From Stigmatella aurantiaca (GTDB lineage: Bacteria > Myxococcota > Myxococcia > Myxococcales > Myxococcaceae): a DNA stretch of 64,000 nt. The DNA lies in the NCBI RefSeq assembly GCF_900109545.1, contig NZ_FOAP01000006.1:186001-250000 (forward strand), given 5' to 3'. The notes beneath the pieces are model-generated. The model saw only the letters and a list, made by a program, of their open reading frames with translations, was not told where the DNA came from and did no database searches. Of the stretch, positions 1 through 8,983 are shown piece by piece (the stretch's first letter is position 1; each line of letters opens with the position of its first letter). Made by a program: the position numbers and the translations under genes.

Positions 1-804
1 CGCGTCATCCACCGCCTGCGACACGCCGCCCCCGAGGCTCATGTTCGCCACCGCGGGCTTGAGGTGGTTGGCCGTCACCCAGTCCACGCCGGCGATGACG
101 CCGTCGTACGTGCCCGAGCCGCCACAATCCAGCACCCGCACCGCGTGCAGGCTTACCTCCTTCGCCACGCCCCACGTGGCGCCGCCCACCGTGCCCGCCA
201 CGTGCGTGCCGTGGCCGTGGCAGTCATTGGCCCCCTTGCCGTCCGTGATGGCGCTGTAGTCCAGGCTGGCCCGGCCGGAGAACTCGGCGTGGGTATTCCG
301 GATGCCGGTGTCGATGATGTACGCATGCACCCCACCGCCAACCGAGTTGTACGTGTATTTCAGGTCCAGCGGCAGGTCCGGCTGATCAATGCGATCCAGC
401 CCCCAGGTCGCGTTGTCCATGGAGCCCGAGGCATACACCCGCCCGTTCTCCTCCACGTACGCCACGCTGGGGTCCTCGGCCAGCTTGAGCGCGGACTCCT
501 CGTTCATCTGGACCATGAAGCCCGGCAGGGCCTGCTGGTACACCCGGCCCACCTCGCCGCCGTAGGTGGAGGCCAGCCGCAGCGCGTCCTCCTGGACGCT
601 CATGTCCTTGCCCTGCTTGCCGAGGACGACGATGTACTGGCCCGGCACCGGATCCACGCTCCGGCGGAACTTCTTGCCCTGAAAGCCCTTGAGGGCTGCC
701 TGCTGGGCCTCAGGCGCGTCCGGGGCCTCCGGCCCTCCGGTCTGACACCCCGTGAGCAACACCTTCGTAGCCGCGATGATGATCAGACCTCTTCCCATCC
801 CCAT
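1..804 (-). CDS. Subtilisin-like (S8) serine protease lipoprotein, C-terminus beyond window
   Basis: Read on the minus strand from ATG at 804, the protein opens with a lipoprotein signal ending in LLTGC, so it is probably lipid-anchored outside the inner membrane. An I9-type propeptide follows (VPGQYIVVL ... [15 protein letters not shown]). The start of the S8 catalytic domain comes next: catalytic Asp in YIIDTGI, catalytic His in HGTHVAGT, and the substrate-binding segment ANMSLGGG. The frame is still open at base 1, so the Ser loop and any C-terminal domains are outside the window. An in-frame ATG at 798 is an alternative start. Divergent from the OmpA-family gene. Family assignment is firm; substrate unknown. 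Confidence 0.9.
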   Translation of the reverse strand, partial: MGMGRGLIIIAATKVLLTGCQTGGPEAPDAPEAQQAALKGFQGKKFRRSVDPVPGQYIVVLGKQGKDMSVQEDALRLASTYGGEVGRVYQQALPGFMVQMNEESALKLAEDPSVAYVEENGRVYASGSMDNATWGLDRIDQPDLPLDLKYTYNSVGGGVHAYIIDTGIRNTHAEFSGRASLDYSAITDGKGANDCHGHGTHVAGTVGGATWGVAKEVSLHAVRVLDCGGSGTYDGVIAGVDWVTANHLKPAVANMSLGGGVSQAVDDA

Positions 805-906
805 TGATCCATCCCCCCACACCAAGCTGAATTGCTTGATTCTCCACCGTCCGACCGGCGATTTCCGTTGTGTCCCGGGAGCCCTTTTCTTCCGCCCCTG
901 CGAGAC

Positions 907-923
907 GGGCGCTATAAGCGCCC
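907..923 (+). promoter_or_regulatory. 17-bp perfect palindrome overlapping a -10 box before the OmpA-family gene
   Basis: GGGCGCT-ATA-AGCGCCC is a perfect inverted repeat with 7-bp arms. It contains TATAAG (913-918), which would be a -10 hexamer, and the ATG at 927 lies 8 nt after it. No convincing -35 is seen and no Shine-Dalgarno fits in the gap. The transcript may be almost leaderless, or the palindrome may be an operator or a 5' hairpin. It lies between divergent genes and could serve both. Confidence 0.45.
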
Positions 924-926
924 TCC

Positions 927-2831
927 ATGCGAGGTCTGCTCCCTGAGCCCGTCCGGCGGCCATTCCTTCGCGGCATCGCGGCGGCGCTCGCGATCCTGTG
1001 TTGCTTCACTGGAAGTATGGCGGCCTGGGCTGACCCTGAGCCCTTTGCCCGGAGCTTCGACATTGTCCCCGTCAAGCTTGCCGCTGCACAGTCGCGCGGC
1101 ATCGCACTGGAGGGTGCCCGGTCTCTGCCCCCTGGCAGCCTGCATGCTGCCATCGCGCTCGACTTCAACTTGCACGTCCTGTCGCTCAAGCTCGGGGACG
1201 AGAAGTTGGGCAATTTATTGCCCTACCGGCTCGACGCACATGCCCTGTTCGCCTACCAGCTGAACCGGAGGCTGGAGCTGGCACTGGACCTGCCCTTCAC
1301 GGTCATCCAGGGCAACCGGTTCGGACTGCTGGGCGAGGCGCTGAATGCGCCGGACTTCCCTGGCGCCGCGGGCGTGAGCCGTGCCGGCATGGGGGATGTA
1401 CGCCTGCTCCCCCGGGTCTCCCTCCTGGACCCCGAGACGTTCCCCGTGGGCCTCGCCCTGGTGGGCGAGGTGCGGCTGCCCACCGGCAATGGCGGCAGCT
1501 TCATGGGCGAGCGCAGCGTACTCGTGGCCCCGCGGCTCGCGGTGGAGCGCGCCTTCGGCCCGGTGCGGCTGCTCGGCAACCTGGGCTGGCGCTTCCGCAA
1601 GGCCACGCAGTACCTCAACCTCTACGTGGATGACGAGCTGACCCTGGGCGCGGGCGCCGTGGTGGACCTGCCCAACATGGGCCGGTTCACCGATGTGCAG
1701 GTGATGGGCGAGATGCACCTGTCCACGCCCGCCTCCGCCCCCTTCAACTTCCGCCAGGCCGACTCGCTGAAGACGCCCTGGGAGGTGCTCGCCGGCGTGC
1801 GCACCCGGGTGGCGGGCCCCTGGGGCATCGCGCTGAACGTGGGCCGGGGCATGGGCCTGCGCGGTGGGTACGGGCGCGAGGATCTCCGCATCACCTTCGC
1901 CGTGAACTACGACCGGTCCGGCTTCGAGCCGGACAGCGATGGCGACGGCGTCCCCGACTCCGTCGACAAGTGCCCCACCGAGCGAGAGGACCGCGACGGG
2001 TACCAGGACGATGACGGCTGCCTCGATGCGGACAATGACGGCGATGGCATCTCCGACGGCGAGGACCGGTGCCCCAACAAGCCCGGCACGGTGGAGCATC
2101 GCGGGTGCCCGGAAGACCAAGACACCGATGGCGACGGCATTCCCGACGTGCTGGATGCGTGCCCCGACAAGCCCGGCCCCAAGGAGTACGACGGGTGCCC
2201 GGACTCCGATGGCGATGAAGTGCCCGACAACGTGGATGACTGTCCGGAGCTCTCCGGCCCGCCGGAGAACAACGGGTGCCCCTACGACTCGCCGCCCTTC
2301 GTGCTCGTCGAGTCCGACCGCATCCGCATCAAGGGCAACATCCTCTTCGAGACCGGCCAGGCGAAGATCCAGAAGCAGTCGTTCAAGCTGCTGGACGAGG
2401 TGGCCACCGTGCTCCGGCGCAACCCCACGCTCGGCCCCGTCCTCATCGAGGGCCACACCGACAACGTGGGCTCGCGCAACTACAACGTCGACCTGTCCCA
2501 GCGCCGCGCCAAGGCCGTTCTGGACTACCTCGTCAGCAAGGGCATCGACCGCAAGCGCCTGAGCTCCAAGGGCTTCGGCTTCGACCAGCCCATCGCGACC
2601 AACGACACGCCGCTGGGCCGCGCCAAGAACCGCCGCGTCGAGTTCCGTCTCGTGAAGTCCGAGGTGGAGACCGCGCCCCGGGAGATTCAGGTTCCCGCGG
2701 CACCGGCGCCCAGTCCGGCCCCGGCGGCGCCTGCACCCGCGCCGGCCGCTCCGAGCCCGGCCCCGGCCCCGGCGGCGCCCGCGCCCGCCAAGCCCGCTCC
2801 AAGCCCGGCCCCCGCGGCGCCCAAGCCGTGA
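927..2831 (+). CDS. OmpA-family outer-membrane protein with TSP3 repeats
   Basis: 634 aa. Signal peptide at residues 1-36 ending near AAWADP. Residues about 45-330 are rich in alternating beta-strand patterns and resemble an outer-membrane barrel. Residues about 336-452 hold thrombospondin type-3 calcium-binding repeats ([27 protein letters not shown], each followed by a Cys-containing turn). Residues about 465-582 form an OmpA C-terminal peptidoglycan-binding domain ([25 protein letters not shown]). The tail to 634 is Pro/Ala-rich. The architecture is common in myxobacteria and probably ties the outer membrane to peptidoglycan. The first ATG is used because the signal peptide follows it directly. 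Confidence 0.93.
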   Translation: MRGLLPEPVRRPFLRGIAAALAILCCFTGSMAAWADPEPFARSFDIVPVKLAAAQSRGIALEGARSLPPGSLHAAIALDFNLHVLSLKLGDEKLGNLLPYRLDAHALFAYQLNRRLELALDLPFTVIQGNRFGLLGEALNAPDFPGAAGVSRAGMGDVRLLPRVSLLDPETFPVGLALVGEVRLPTGNGGSFMGERSVLVAPRLAVERAFGPVRLLGNLGWRFRKATQYLNLYVDDELTLGAGAVVDLPNMGRFTDVQVMGEMHLSTPASAPFNFRQADSLKTPWEVLAGVRTRVAGPWGIALNVGRGMGLRGGYGREDLRITFAVNYDRSGFEPDSDGDGVPDSVDKCPTEREDRDGYQDDDGCLDADNDGDGISDGEDRCPNKPGTVEHRGCPEDQDTDGDGIPDVLDACPDKPGPKEYDGCPDSDGDEVPDNVDDCPELSGPPENNGCPYDSPPFVLVESDRIRIKGNILFETGQAKIQKQSFKLLDEVATVLRRNPTLGPVLIEGHTDNVGSRNYNVDLSQRRAKAVLDYLVSKGIDRKRLSSKGFGFDQPIATNDTPLGRAKNRRVEFRLVKSEVETAPREIQVPAAPAPSPAPAAPAPAPAAPSPAPAPAAPAPAKPAPSPAPAAPKP

Positions 2832-2849
2832 GGCTCGGGCGGGGGGCCC

Positions 2850-2872
2850 GGGCGCTCAGGGCTTGAGCGCCC
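2850..2872. terminator. Hairpin between convergent OmpA-family and TlpA-like genes
   Basis: Perfect 9-bp stem GGGCGCTCA/TGAGCGCCC with a 5-nt loop. It includes the stop codon of the minus-strand gene. A T-run is lacking on either side, so its use as a bidirectional terminator is inferred from its position. Confidence 0.45.
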
Positions 2873-3443
2873 GTTCGATGCGCTGACGGATGGCGGCCTC
2901 GGACATCGAGCCGCGCACCGCGTCCGTCACCTTGCCCTCGCGGTCCAGGAAGTAGAGCGTGGGCAGGGCCTCCACGCGGTAGGCCCGCGCGATGTCATCC
3001 CCCGCGTACACCACGTAAGGCCCCAGATCCGGCAGGCGCCGCTTGACGAAGTCCGCCACCACGCGGGGCGCCACGTCGGCGTCATCCCGGCTGGCCGCGA
3101 CGAAGGCCAGCCCCTGGCCCTCGTACTCCTTGGCGAGCTTCACCAGCGAGGGCATCTCCTCCTGGCACGGGCCACACCACGTCGCCCAGAAGTCGAGCAT
3201 CACCACCTTGCCGCGCAGGTCCTCTAGCGCCATGGAGCCGCCCTCGTAGCGCTCCATCGTGAACTCGGGCGCGGCGCCCTCCGGGACCAGCCGGGCCCGC
3301 CGCGCCTCCATCACGCCCAAGTACACCATCCCCGCGAGCCCAAACCCCGCAGACAGCACCAGCAGGGCCTTGGGCATGCTCCCACCGCCCCCACCCTGGC
3401 GGGGCGGCGGCGTTTCTTGGGGTTGCATCACCGGCTCCGTCAC
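2856..3443 (-). CDS. Membrane-anchored TlpA/ResA-like thioredoxin
   Basis: 195 aa. A short Gly/Pro-rich N-terminus is followed by one membrane anchor (residues about 24-45). The periplasmic thioredoxin fold carries the redox pair WCGPC (Cys90, Cys93) and the cis-Pro region EALPTLYFLD. TlpA-type proteins reduce disulfides on exported proteins, often during cytochrome c maturation, or act as thiol peroxidases. The start codon overlaps the stop of the upstream CFI-box gene (ATGA), so the two are translationally coupled. Specific target unknown. Confidence 0.9.
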   Translation of the reverse strand: MTEPVMQPQETPPPRQGGGGGSMPKALLVLSAGFGLAGMVYLGVMEARRARLVPEGAAPEFTMERYEGGSMALEDLRGKVVMLDFWATWCGPCQEEMPSLVKLAKEYEGQGLAFVAASRDDADVAPRVVADFVKRRLPDLGPYVVYAGDDIARAYRVEALPTLYFLDREGKVTDAVRGSMSEAAIRQRIERALKP

Positions 3444-4522
3444 GCGTCACCCTTCCTCGTCAGGCGGCGGTGCACGAGCGTCAGCACCGCGCGCACCCCC
3501 GCTTTCACCCGCGGATGGCGGACCACCCACCCCGCGAGCCAGGGGCCATATCGATAGTAACCCCGAATGAAGGCCCGGCCGATCCCGTGCTGGCTCAGCA
3601 CCTCGTCCCGGAAGGCCCGGAAGGCCACCAGCTCGGGCGCCCAGGGCCCGAACGCCGCCGTCGCCACGAAGCACGAGGCCGCCGGGCTGATCCACATCAA
3701 CCGGCCGTTGGTGACGTTCACCACCACCTTCAGCTTCGGCTCCTCCGTGTAGAGGAACGCCAGCAAGTCCCGCCGCGCCGCGGGGAACTCGGCGCCGCTG
3801 GCCTCCTCGAAGTCGATGCGGGTGTTGCCCCCGCTGCCCAGCTCCTCCACCGTGAAGCGGAAGCGGTTGGAGCTGCTCAGCCGCTCCACCTCCAGCCCCC
3901 GCAGCTCGCCAAAGTACGCCTTGAAGGGGGTGTTGCACGCCGGGCAGACGAGACGGTGGTAGGCGTGGCTCGCCGTGAACGCGTAGTCGTTGATGCGCTT
4001 GCACCCCGTGTTGGGGCACGCGAGCTTCACCTTCGCTTGAGGCGCCGACTGGGGATCGTACCGCGACAGGCCCGTGTGCTTGTTGTACACGGCGGGCAGC
4101 TCCAGCGGCCGCGTGCCCAGGTTTCGCGTGGGGTGCGCCGCCCGCTCCAGCGTCAGCGCCAGCCGCCATGCCGCCTCCGCGGGCCCCAGGCGGCCCGCCA
4201 CCGTGTGGCAGAGCCCCTCGGCGTGCGCCCGCACCGCGGCGAGGATGCCGTGCGCCGCCGCGGGGGCTTCCGGCTCTCGCGTCACGACCAGGGCTTCGGC
4301 CAGGACTTTCTCGACGTCCGGCAGCAGGGCCTCGGCCGCCTTGCGGGCTGGGTCCTCGGCACGCCGGTACAGGGGAGGCTCGGGGATGCGGGCGAACAGG
4401 GCCGAGGCGTTCGCGCGCAAGCGCTCCAACGCCACGGGCAGCTCCTCCCGCCGTACCCCCATCTGTGCCGCCCTCGCCTGGGCGGCCTGGAACAAGTCTT
4501 CAGGCAGCAAGGCGGCCCACAT
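3440..4522 (-). CDS. CFI-box-CTERM protein with a zinc-ribbon-like centre
   Basis: 360 aa. The C-terminal about 75 residues match the CFI-box-CTERM family: CFVATAAFG, then RAFRDEVL, then a Tyr/Trp-rich hydrophobic end (YYRYGPWLAGWV). The middle has a ribbon-like pair of Cys knuckles (ACPNTGCKR ... VCPACNTPF) that could bind zinc. The N-terminal 140 residues are helical with no domain I recognise. GGAGG lies 8 nt before the ATG. Stop overlaps the start of the TlpA-like gene, so a shared envelope role is plausible. Function unknown. Confidence 0.8.
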   Translation of the reverse strand: MWAALLPEDLFQAAQARAAQMGVRREELPVALERLRANASALFARIPEPPLYRRAEDPARKAAEALLPDVEKVLAEALVVTREPEAPAAAHGILAAVRAHAEGLCHTVAGRLGPAEAAWRLALTLERAAHPTRNLGTRPLELPAVYNKHTGLSRYDPQSAPQAKVKLACPNTGCKRINDYAFTASHAYHRLVCPACNTPFKAYFGELRGLEVERLSSSNRFRFTVEELGSGGNTRIDFEEASGAEFPAARRDLLAFLYTEEPKLKVVVNVTNGRLMWISPAASCFVATAAFGPWAPELVAFRAFRDEVLSQHGIGRAFIRGYYRYGPWLAGWVVRHPRVKAGVRAVLTLVHRRLTRKGDA

Positions 4523-4623
4523 TACGGGTGCCTCCCGGCCCTGTCAGCGCCGAAACCCGCCGTGCCCCAAAACTGGCCCCGGCCGCCCCCTTGATGTACG
4601 AGGAGGTAGGAGGCTGTAAACGC

Positions 4624-4926
4624 ATGGGGATTCTGAAGTTCCTGGTGTGGACGGCGTGCGCGGTGGGGCTGGGCATCTTCCTGGCCAAGGGACGGATCGA
4701 CGGGCGGACGCCGCTGGACCACATGGACCGGGCGTGGAAGCGCACCACACACCCCTCGCAGATGGACCGCATGAAAAATGGGGTGGAGCGGGTGAAGGGC
4801 GGGCTGGAGGACGCCCTGGACGATGCGCAGGAAGCTGTCGGCCAGAAGACAGCCCCGGGCCCCCGGGAGCGCATCACCGCGGAGGACCGTGCGGCGGTGA
4901 ATCGCATCATTGCCCAGAAGAAGTAA
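4624..4926 (+). CDS. Small single-pass membrane protein, unknown function
   Basis: 100 aa. I start it at the ATG at 4624 because a strong purine-rich ribosome site (GAGGAGGTAGGAGG) sits just upstream. One N-terminal membrane helix (FLVWTACAVGLGIFLA) is followed by a charged helical cytoplasmic or periplasmic tail (GVERVKGGLEDALDDAQEAVG). No known domain. It lies between divergent CFI-box and co-directional htrA-like genes. Confidence 0.7.
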   Translation: MGILKFLVWTACAVGLGIFLAKGRIDGRTPLDHMDRAWKRTTHPSQMDRMKNGVERVKGGLEDALDDAQEAVGQKTAPGPRERITAEDRAAVNRIIAQKK

Positions 4927-5017
4927 GCAGCCCCGCCGCCCAGACTCCTCCCGCTTCCGCGACCGCGTCCGCCTCCCTAGCTTGATCGAGACGGTGGTCG
5001 GGGTGTGGAGGCGGGCC

Positions 5018-6163
5018 ATGGTGAGGACACAGGCGAAGGGCGTGCTGCTGGCGATCGCATGCACGCTGGGGGTGGCGGGACCCGCCGTGGCAGCACAGCG
5101 CCGGGGCAGCGAACGGCTCTGGCTCGAGGCGAAGGGTCAGGAAGTGCACACCCAGCGCTCCACCCTCAGCCAGGTGGCCCGCTCCGCCATGCCCGCCGTG
5201 GTCTCCATCACCACCCGGCAGGTGAGCACCGAGGCCTCCGGCGAGGAGGAGTCCCAGAAGGGCATCGGCTCGGGCTTCATCATCCACCCGGACGGCTACA
5301 TCCTCACCAGCGACCACGTGGTGGAGGGGGCCTCGGAGATCACCGTCTCGGTGCTCTCGCCCGAGGGGTATGCCGAGGAGTTTCCCGCCGAGGTGGTGGG
5401 CGCGGATGCCCGCACGGACTGCGCGCTGCTGCGCATCCAGGCAGGCAGGCCGCTGCCCGCCCTGAAGCTCTCCTCGGCCTCGCGCGTGGAGGTGGCCGAC
5501 TGGATCGTCGTCATCGGCAACCCGTTTGGGCTGGCGCACTCCGTCACGGTGGGCGTCGTCAGCTACAAGGGCCGCACCGAGGTGACGCCCAACGGGCGCG
5601 ACGGGGACTTCGACTACATGCAGATGGACGCGTCCATCAACCCGGGGAACTCCGGGGGGCCCGTGCTGGACTTGAAGGGCCACGTGGTGGCCATCGCCAA
5701 CGCCGTCAACGTGGCCGGCCAGGGCATCGGCTTCGCCGTCCCCATCGACATCGCCAAGGCCGTGCTGCCGCACCTGAAGGCCCACGGCAAGGTGCGCCGG
5801 GGCTGGATGGGCATCACCGTGGAGGACTTCTCCCCAGGCAGGGTCTCGGAGTTCAGGCTGGAGGGCTCGCGCCCGGGCGTCGTCGTCTCGGGCGTGGCGG
5901 AGGAAGGGCCCGCCGGCCGGGCGGGGCTGCGCGCCGGGGACGTCATCGTGGCCGTCAACGCCCAGCCGGTGGCCCGGGCCCACAAGCTGCGCTGGCAGGT
6001 GTCCTCCCGGGGCGCGGGCCGGAGCGTGGTGCTGCAGGTCCGCCGGGGCGGGCACCCCCTGAAACTCCGCGTCACCCTGGAGGACCTGCCGGAGGAGCAG
6101 GCGCCCGTGGCCCCCGTGGCCGCCAGGCCCTCGCCCCCCAGCAAGCCCGTCCGGTCGCCCTGA
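5018..6163 (+). CDS. HtrA/DegP-family periplasmic serine protease with one PDZ domain
   Basis: 381 aa from the ATG at 5018, chosen because a typical signal peptide starts there (MVRTQAKGVLLAIACTLGVA ... AVAAQ). The trypsin-like domain has the full triad: His100 (TSDHVV), Asp134 (RTDCALL) and Ser212 (NPGNSGGP). One PDZ domain follows at about residues 270-350 (GRAGLRAGDVIVAVN). The tail is Pro/Ala-rich. It would degrade or refold damaged envelope proteins. A single PDZ places it nearer DegS/HhoA-type than two-PDZ DegP. No membrane anchor beyond the signal. Confidence 0.93.
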   Translation: MVRTQAKGVLLAIACTLGVAGPAVAAQRRGSERLWLEAKGQEVHTQRSTLSQVARSAMPAVVSITTRQVSTEASGEEESQKGIGSGFIIHPDGYILTSDHVVEGASEITVSVLSPEGYAEEFPAEVVGADARTDCALLRIQAGRPLPALKLSSASRVEVADWIVVIGNPFGLAHSVTVGVVSYKGRTEVTPNGRDGDFDYMQMDASINPGNSGGPVLDLKGHVVAIANAVNVAGQGIGFAVPIDIAKAVLPHLKAHGKVRRGWMGITVEDFSPGRVSEFRLEGSRPGVVVSGVAEEGPAGRAGLRAGDVIVAVNAQPVARAHKLRWQVSSRGAGRSVVLQVRRGGHPLKLRVTLEDLPEEQAPVAPVAARPSPPSKPVRSP

Positions 6164-6216
6164 TCGGCGCTTCCGAGGCCTCCAGGCCGCGACGCGGCTT
6201 GCGTTCCCCTTGCATG

Positions 6217-6239
6217 GGCGCTACACAGTGCGCCTTTTT
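6217..6239 (+). terminator. Weak terminator after the htrA-like gene
   Basis: Short stem GGCGC/GCGCC with an 8-nt loop, followed immediately by five T. Only 5 bp of stem, so low confidence. Confidence 0.35.
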
Positions 6240-6298
6240 CGTACCCTGACGGGCCACCTGGCGTGGCGTCCGGGCGCGCATCGCAAGAGAGGAACCCC

Positions 6299-6571
6299 AT
6301 GGCCGAGGAAGCCAAGAAGACCAATCCGCACAAGAGCTGGCCGCGTACGGCCAAGGGCGGTGGCAAGAAGGCGTGCACTGTCGAGGGCTGCAAGCGCCCC
6401 TACCGCGCCAAGGGCTACTGCTTCTTCCACTTCAAGAAGTGGCGTCAGGCGGAGCTGCCCCACTCCCGTTACCGCACCTGCTCCAAGGCGGAGTGCCGCG
6501 CGAAGACCTCCAAGGGCGGCCTGTGCGAGAAGCACTACGCCGAGACCTACAAGAAGGAGGCGGCGGCCTAG
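6299..6571 (+). CDS. 90-aa protein with two CX4CX9CX2H zinc-binding repeats
   Basis: ATG at 6299 with AGAGAGG 7 nt upstream; two further in-frame residues upstream lack a ribosome site. Very basic. Two copies of the same metal-ligand spacing are visible: CTVEGC-KRPYRAKGY-CFFH and CSKAEC-RAKTSKGGL-CEKH. An aromatic/basic stretch (FKKWRQAELPHSRYRT) joins them. This looks like a duplicated small zinc finger and a nucleic-acid-binding role is plausible, but I cannot name the family. It is monocistronic, followed by a convergent methylase gene. Confidence 0.75.
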   Translation: MAEEAKKTNPHKSWPRTAKGGGKKACTVEGCKRPYRAKGYCFFHFKKWRQAELPHSRYRTCSKAECRAKTSKGGLCEKHYAETYKKEAAA

Positions 6572-6610
6572 AGCCGTTGCCCCACCTGTAGCCCCGGGCG
6601 CCTCCTTCCC

Positions 6611-7345
6611 TCAGGAAGCCGAGGCGCCCCGCTTCACCCCCCGCCCCAGGTGCTTGAAGGCCGAGAGCCACAGCTCCGCCTCGCGCTGGGTCAGCTTCGC
6701 CCGAAGCAGCGTCCGCTCCATCTCGCGCAGCACGTGCTCCGGCGCCTGCGGGTTGAGAAACTCCGAGGCCAGCAGCACCTCGTTCATCCGCGTACCCAGC
6801 GCGGTGAGCGTGCCCATGCGCGCCCCCGGCTCGGGCTCGGGCGGCGGCGCGGGCTGAGCCCCCTCCCGGCCACACAGGTACAGCAGCACGCTGGCCGCCT
6901 GGGCCAGGTTCATCGAGGGCTGCACCTCACTCGTCGGGATGACGAGGACATCCGCGCACACCGCCAGCTCCGCGTCGGACAGGCCCCGCTGCTCTCCGCC
7001 CAGCACCAGCGCCACCCGGCCCCGGGCGCTCTCCTCCGCGAGCCGCCGCGCCGCCTGTTCTGGCGTGAGCGGAACGCGGCCCTTGAGCTGGGTACGAGAG
7101 GTGGTGCCAACGGCGTACACGCACTCCGCCAAGGCCTCGGGCAACTCGCGGGCCACCGCCATCCGCTCCAGCACCTGCTCCCCTTTGACGGCGAGCCGCT
7201 CGGCGCCCCGGAAGGCGTAGGTGGCGGGATCCGACAGCACGAGGCGGAAAAACCCAAAGTTCGCCATCACCCGGGCCACGGCCCCCAGGTTGTCGGGAGA
7301 ACGCGTCTGATGAAGGACAACGGTCAACTGCTCGCCCAGCCCCAT
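6611..7345 (-). CDS. SpoU/TrmH-family RNA 2'-O-methyltransferase, TrmJ-like
   Basis: 244 aa from the ATG at 7345 (an open frame runs further upstream but overlaps the divergent lipoprotein gene). SPOUT knot motifs are clear: motif 1 SPDNLGAVARVMANFGF, motif 2 VALVLGGEQRGLS, motif 3 VIPTSEVQPSMNLAQAASVLLY. Enzymes of this type methylate the ribose 2'-OH of tRNA or rRNA using SAM; N-terminal catalytic layout plus helical tail fits TrmJ (tRNA position 32), but the exact target cannot be read from sequence. Confidence 0.85.
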   Translation of the reverse strand: MGLGEQLTVVLHQTRSPDNLGAVARVMANFGFFRLVLSDPATYAFRGAERLAVKGEQVLERMAVARELPEALAECVYAVGTTSRTQLKGRVPLTPEQAARRLAEESARGRVALVLGGEQRGLSDAELAVCADVLVIPTSEVQPSMNLAQAASVLLYLCGREGAQPAPPPEPEPGARMGTLTALGTRMNEVLLASEFLNPQAPEHVLREMERTLLRAKLTQREAELWLSAFKHLGRGVKRGASAS

Positions 7346-7383
7346 ACCCTGGAGTTTAGCTGGATGCCCCGGGCGGTGATCGG

Positions 7384-7389
7384 TATATT
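7384..7389 (+). promoter_or_regulatory. -10-like TATATT 8 nt before the lipoprotein start
   Basis: TATATT matches the sigma70 -10 consensus at 5 of 6 positions. The start codon at 7398 falls where the transcript would begin, and there is no Shine-Dalgarno. No clear -35. Confidence 0.35.
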
Positions 7390-7397
7390 CCCGCCTG

Positions 7398-7982
7398 ATG
7401 CGTCGCTGGGTCCCCGCACTTCTCGTGTCTCTCGTCCTCGTCGCCTGTGGCGGCGCAGGCACCCCCGCGCGCACGGCGCCCAGCGCACGCCAGGCCCTCA
7501 CGGGCTCGCCGGAGGCGCTCGAGTTCGAGTCCGCCTCCACGCGCCTGGAGCTGTTCCGGGAGCTGGCCCGGCTGTCCGAGCACGAGGCGGGACGCGCGGC
7601 GCAGGCCCTCGTCCTCTTCCCCATCACCCAGAACGGGGAGCTGGTGGCGGCCCCGGGCTTCGAGGCCCGGATGGACCTGCTCCAGTCGCCCGAGACGGGC
7701 GGGGCGATGCAGCTCGCCTTCGATGGCCGCGTAGGCGAGCCCTGGCAGGATGACCGCCGGGACAGCCTCCAGGGGCTGTCCGAGCGCGAGGCCGCCGAGC
7801 TGGTGGCGCGCACCCTGCTGACCCACTGGCAGATCCAGCCCGCCGGGCCCGTGCAGGTGGAGCGTGTCCCGGGCGCCCCGTACGCGGTCGCCTACGTGGA
7901 CGGCATCCTGCGCATCAACCCCGCCTTCCTCTATCTGGCGGCGGCCTCAGGTCCTGCTTCCCCTGCGGTGGGCGTCCAGTAG
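7398..7982 (+). CDS. Lipoprotein of unknown function
   Basis: 194 aa. Lipoprotein signal MRRWVPALLVSLVLVAC with lipobox LVAC at residue 17. The remainder is a soluble domain with no family I recognise; notable segments are LVLFPITQNGELVAAPGFEA and HWQIQPAGPVQVERV. Divergent from the TrmJ-like gene with about 50 bp between start codons. Upstream of purC with no sign of functional link. Confidence 0.75.
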   Translation: MRRWVPALLVSLVLVACGGAGTPARTAPSARQALTGSPEALEFESASTRLELFRELARLSEHEAGRAAQALVLFPITQNGELVAAPGFEARMDLLQSPETGGAMQLAFDGRVGEPWQDDRRDSLQGLSEREAAELVARTLLTHWQIQPAGPVQVERVPGAPYAVAYVDGILRINPAFLYLAAASGPASPAVGVQ

Positions 7983-8023
7983 AGTCCGCGCCACCCGCAA
8001 ACCCGCGGGTCCCGAGGCGCCTC

Positions 8024-8980
8024 GTGAACACGTCCGCTCTCCACGCGCAGCTTTCTCACACCCTGCGGCAGACCCACCTGCCCGCGCTGGGTTCGCACTA
8101 CCAGGGCAAGGTCCGCGACACCTACCGGAAGGACGACCGGCTCATCCTGGTCACCACCGACCGGCTGTCCGCGTTTGACCACGTGCTGACCACCATCCCC
8201 TTCAAGGGCGAGGTGCTCAACCGGCTGGCGACGTTCTGGTTCGAGAAGACCCGGCACATCATCCCCAACCACGTGCTGGATGTGCCGGACCCCAACGTCA
8301 CCGTGGCCCGCGCGTGCCAGCCCTTCGCCATCGAGATGGTGGTGCGCGGCTACCTCACCGGCAGCCTGTGGCGCGATTACCAGAAGGGCACGCACACCGC
8401 CTACGGCCTGCCCTTCCCGGAGGGGCTGCGCAAGGACGAGCGCTTCCCCTCCCCACTCATCACCCCCTCCACCAAGGCCGAGTACGGGCAGCACGACGAG
8501 CCCATCTCCGAGGCGGCCCTCCTCGCCAAGGGGCTGGCGAGCCCCCGCGACTGGGCCCGGCTCTCCGAGGCCGCGCTGGGGCTGTTCGCCGAAGGCCAGC
8601 GCCAGGCCCGTGAGAAGGGGCTCATCCTCGTGGACACCAAGTACGAGTTCGGAAAGGTGGGCGACGAACTCTACGTCATCGACGAGATGCACACCCCGGA
8701 CTCCAGCCGCTACTGGGTGGCGGACGAGTACGAGGCGCGCTTCGCCAAGGGCGAGGACCAGCGGATGCTCGACAAGGAGAACATCCGCCAGTGGCTCATC
8801 CGCGAGCGGAACTTCTCGGGCCAGGGCACGCCCCCGCAGATTCCCAACGAGGTGCGCGTGGAGCTCGCCGGGAAGTACCTCTCGGCCTACGAGCGCATCA
8901 CCGGCAGCGCGCTCCCGCTGGAACCGGGCGATGTCCACGCGCGCATCGAGAAGAACCTGCGCGCGGGCCGCTACCTGTAG
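8024..8980 (+). CDS. purC: Phosphoribosylaminoimidazole-succinocarboxamide synthase
   Basis: 318 aa from GTG at 8024. It ligates aspartate to CAIR using ATP, the eighth step of purine synthesis. Hallmarks: GKVRDTY near residue 30, TTDRLSAFDHV, FKGEVLNRL, the EMVVRGYLTGS segment, and DTKYEFGK with DEMHTPDSSRYW. The length is that of the longer (about 300 aa) PurC subtype rather than the 237-aa E. coli type. It converges on purB, which uses its product, with only 3 bp between the genes. Confidence 0.96.
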   Translation: MNTSALHAQLSHTLRQTHLPALGSHYQGKVRDTYRKDDRLILVTTDRLSAFDHVLTTIPFKGEVLNRLATFWFEKTRHIIPNHVLDVPDPNVTVARACQPFAIEMVVRGYLTGSLWRDYQKGTHTAYGLPFPEGLRKDERFPSPLITPSTKAEYGQHDEPISEAALLAKGLASPRDWARLSEAALGLFAEGQRQAREKGLILVDTKYEFGKVGDELYVIDEMHTPDSSRYWVADEYEARFAKGEDQRMLDKENIRQWLIRERNFSGQGTPPQIPNEVRVELAGKYLSAYERITGSALPLEPGDVHARIEKNLRAGRYL

Positions 8981-8983
8981 CCG

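Noticed and set aside
7346-7813. A 156-codon upstream extension of the TrmJ-like gene
   Set aside because: It overlaps the divergent lipoprotein gene and adds sequence unrelated to SPOUT enzymes; the ATG at 7345 starts the family domain.
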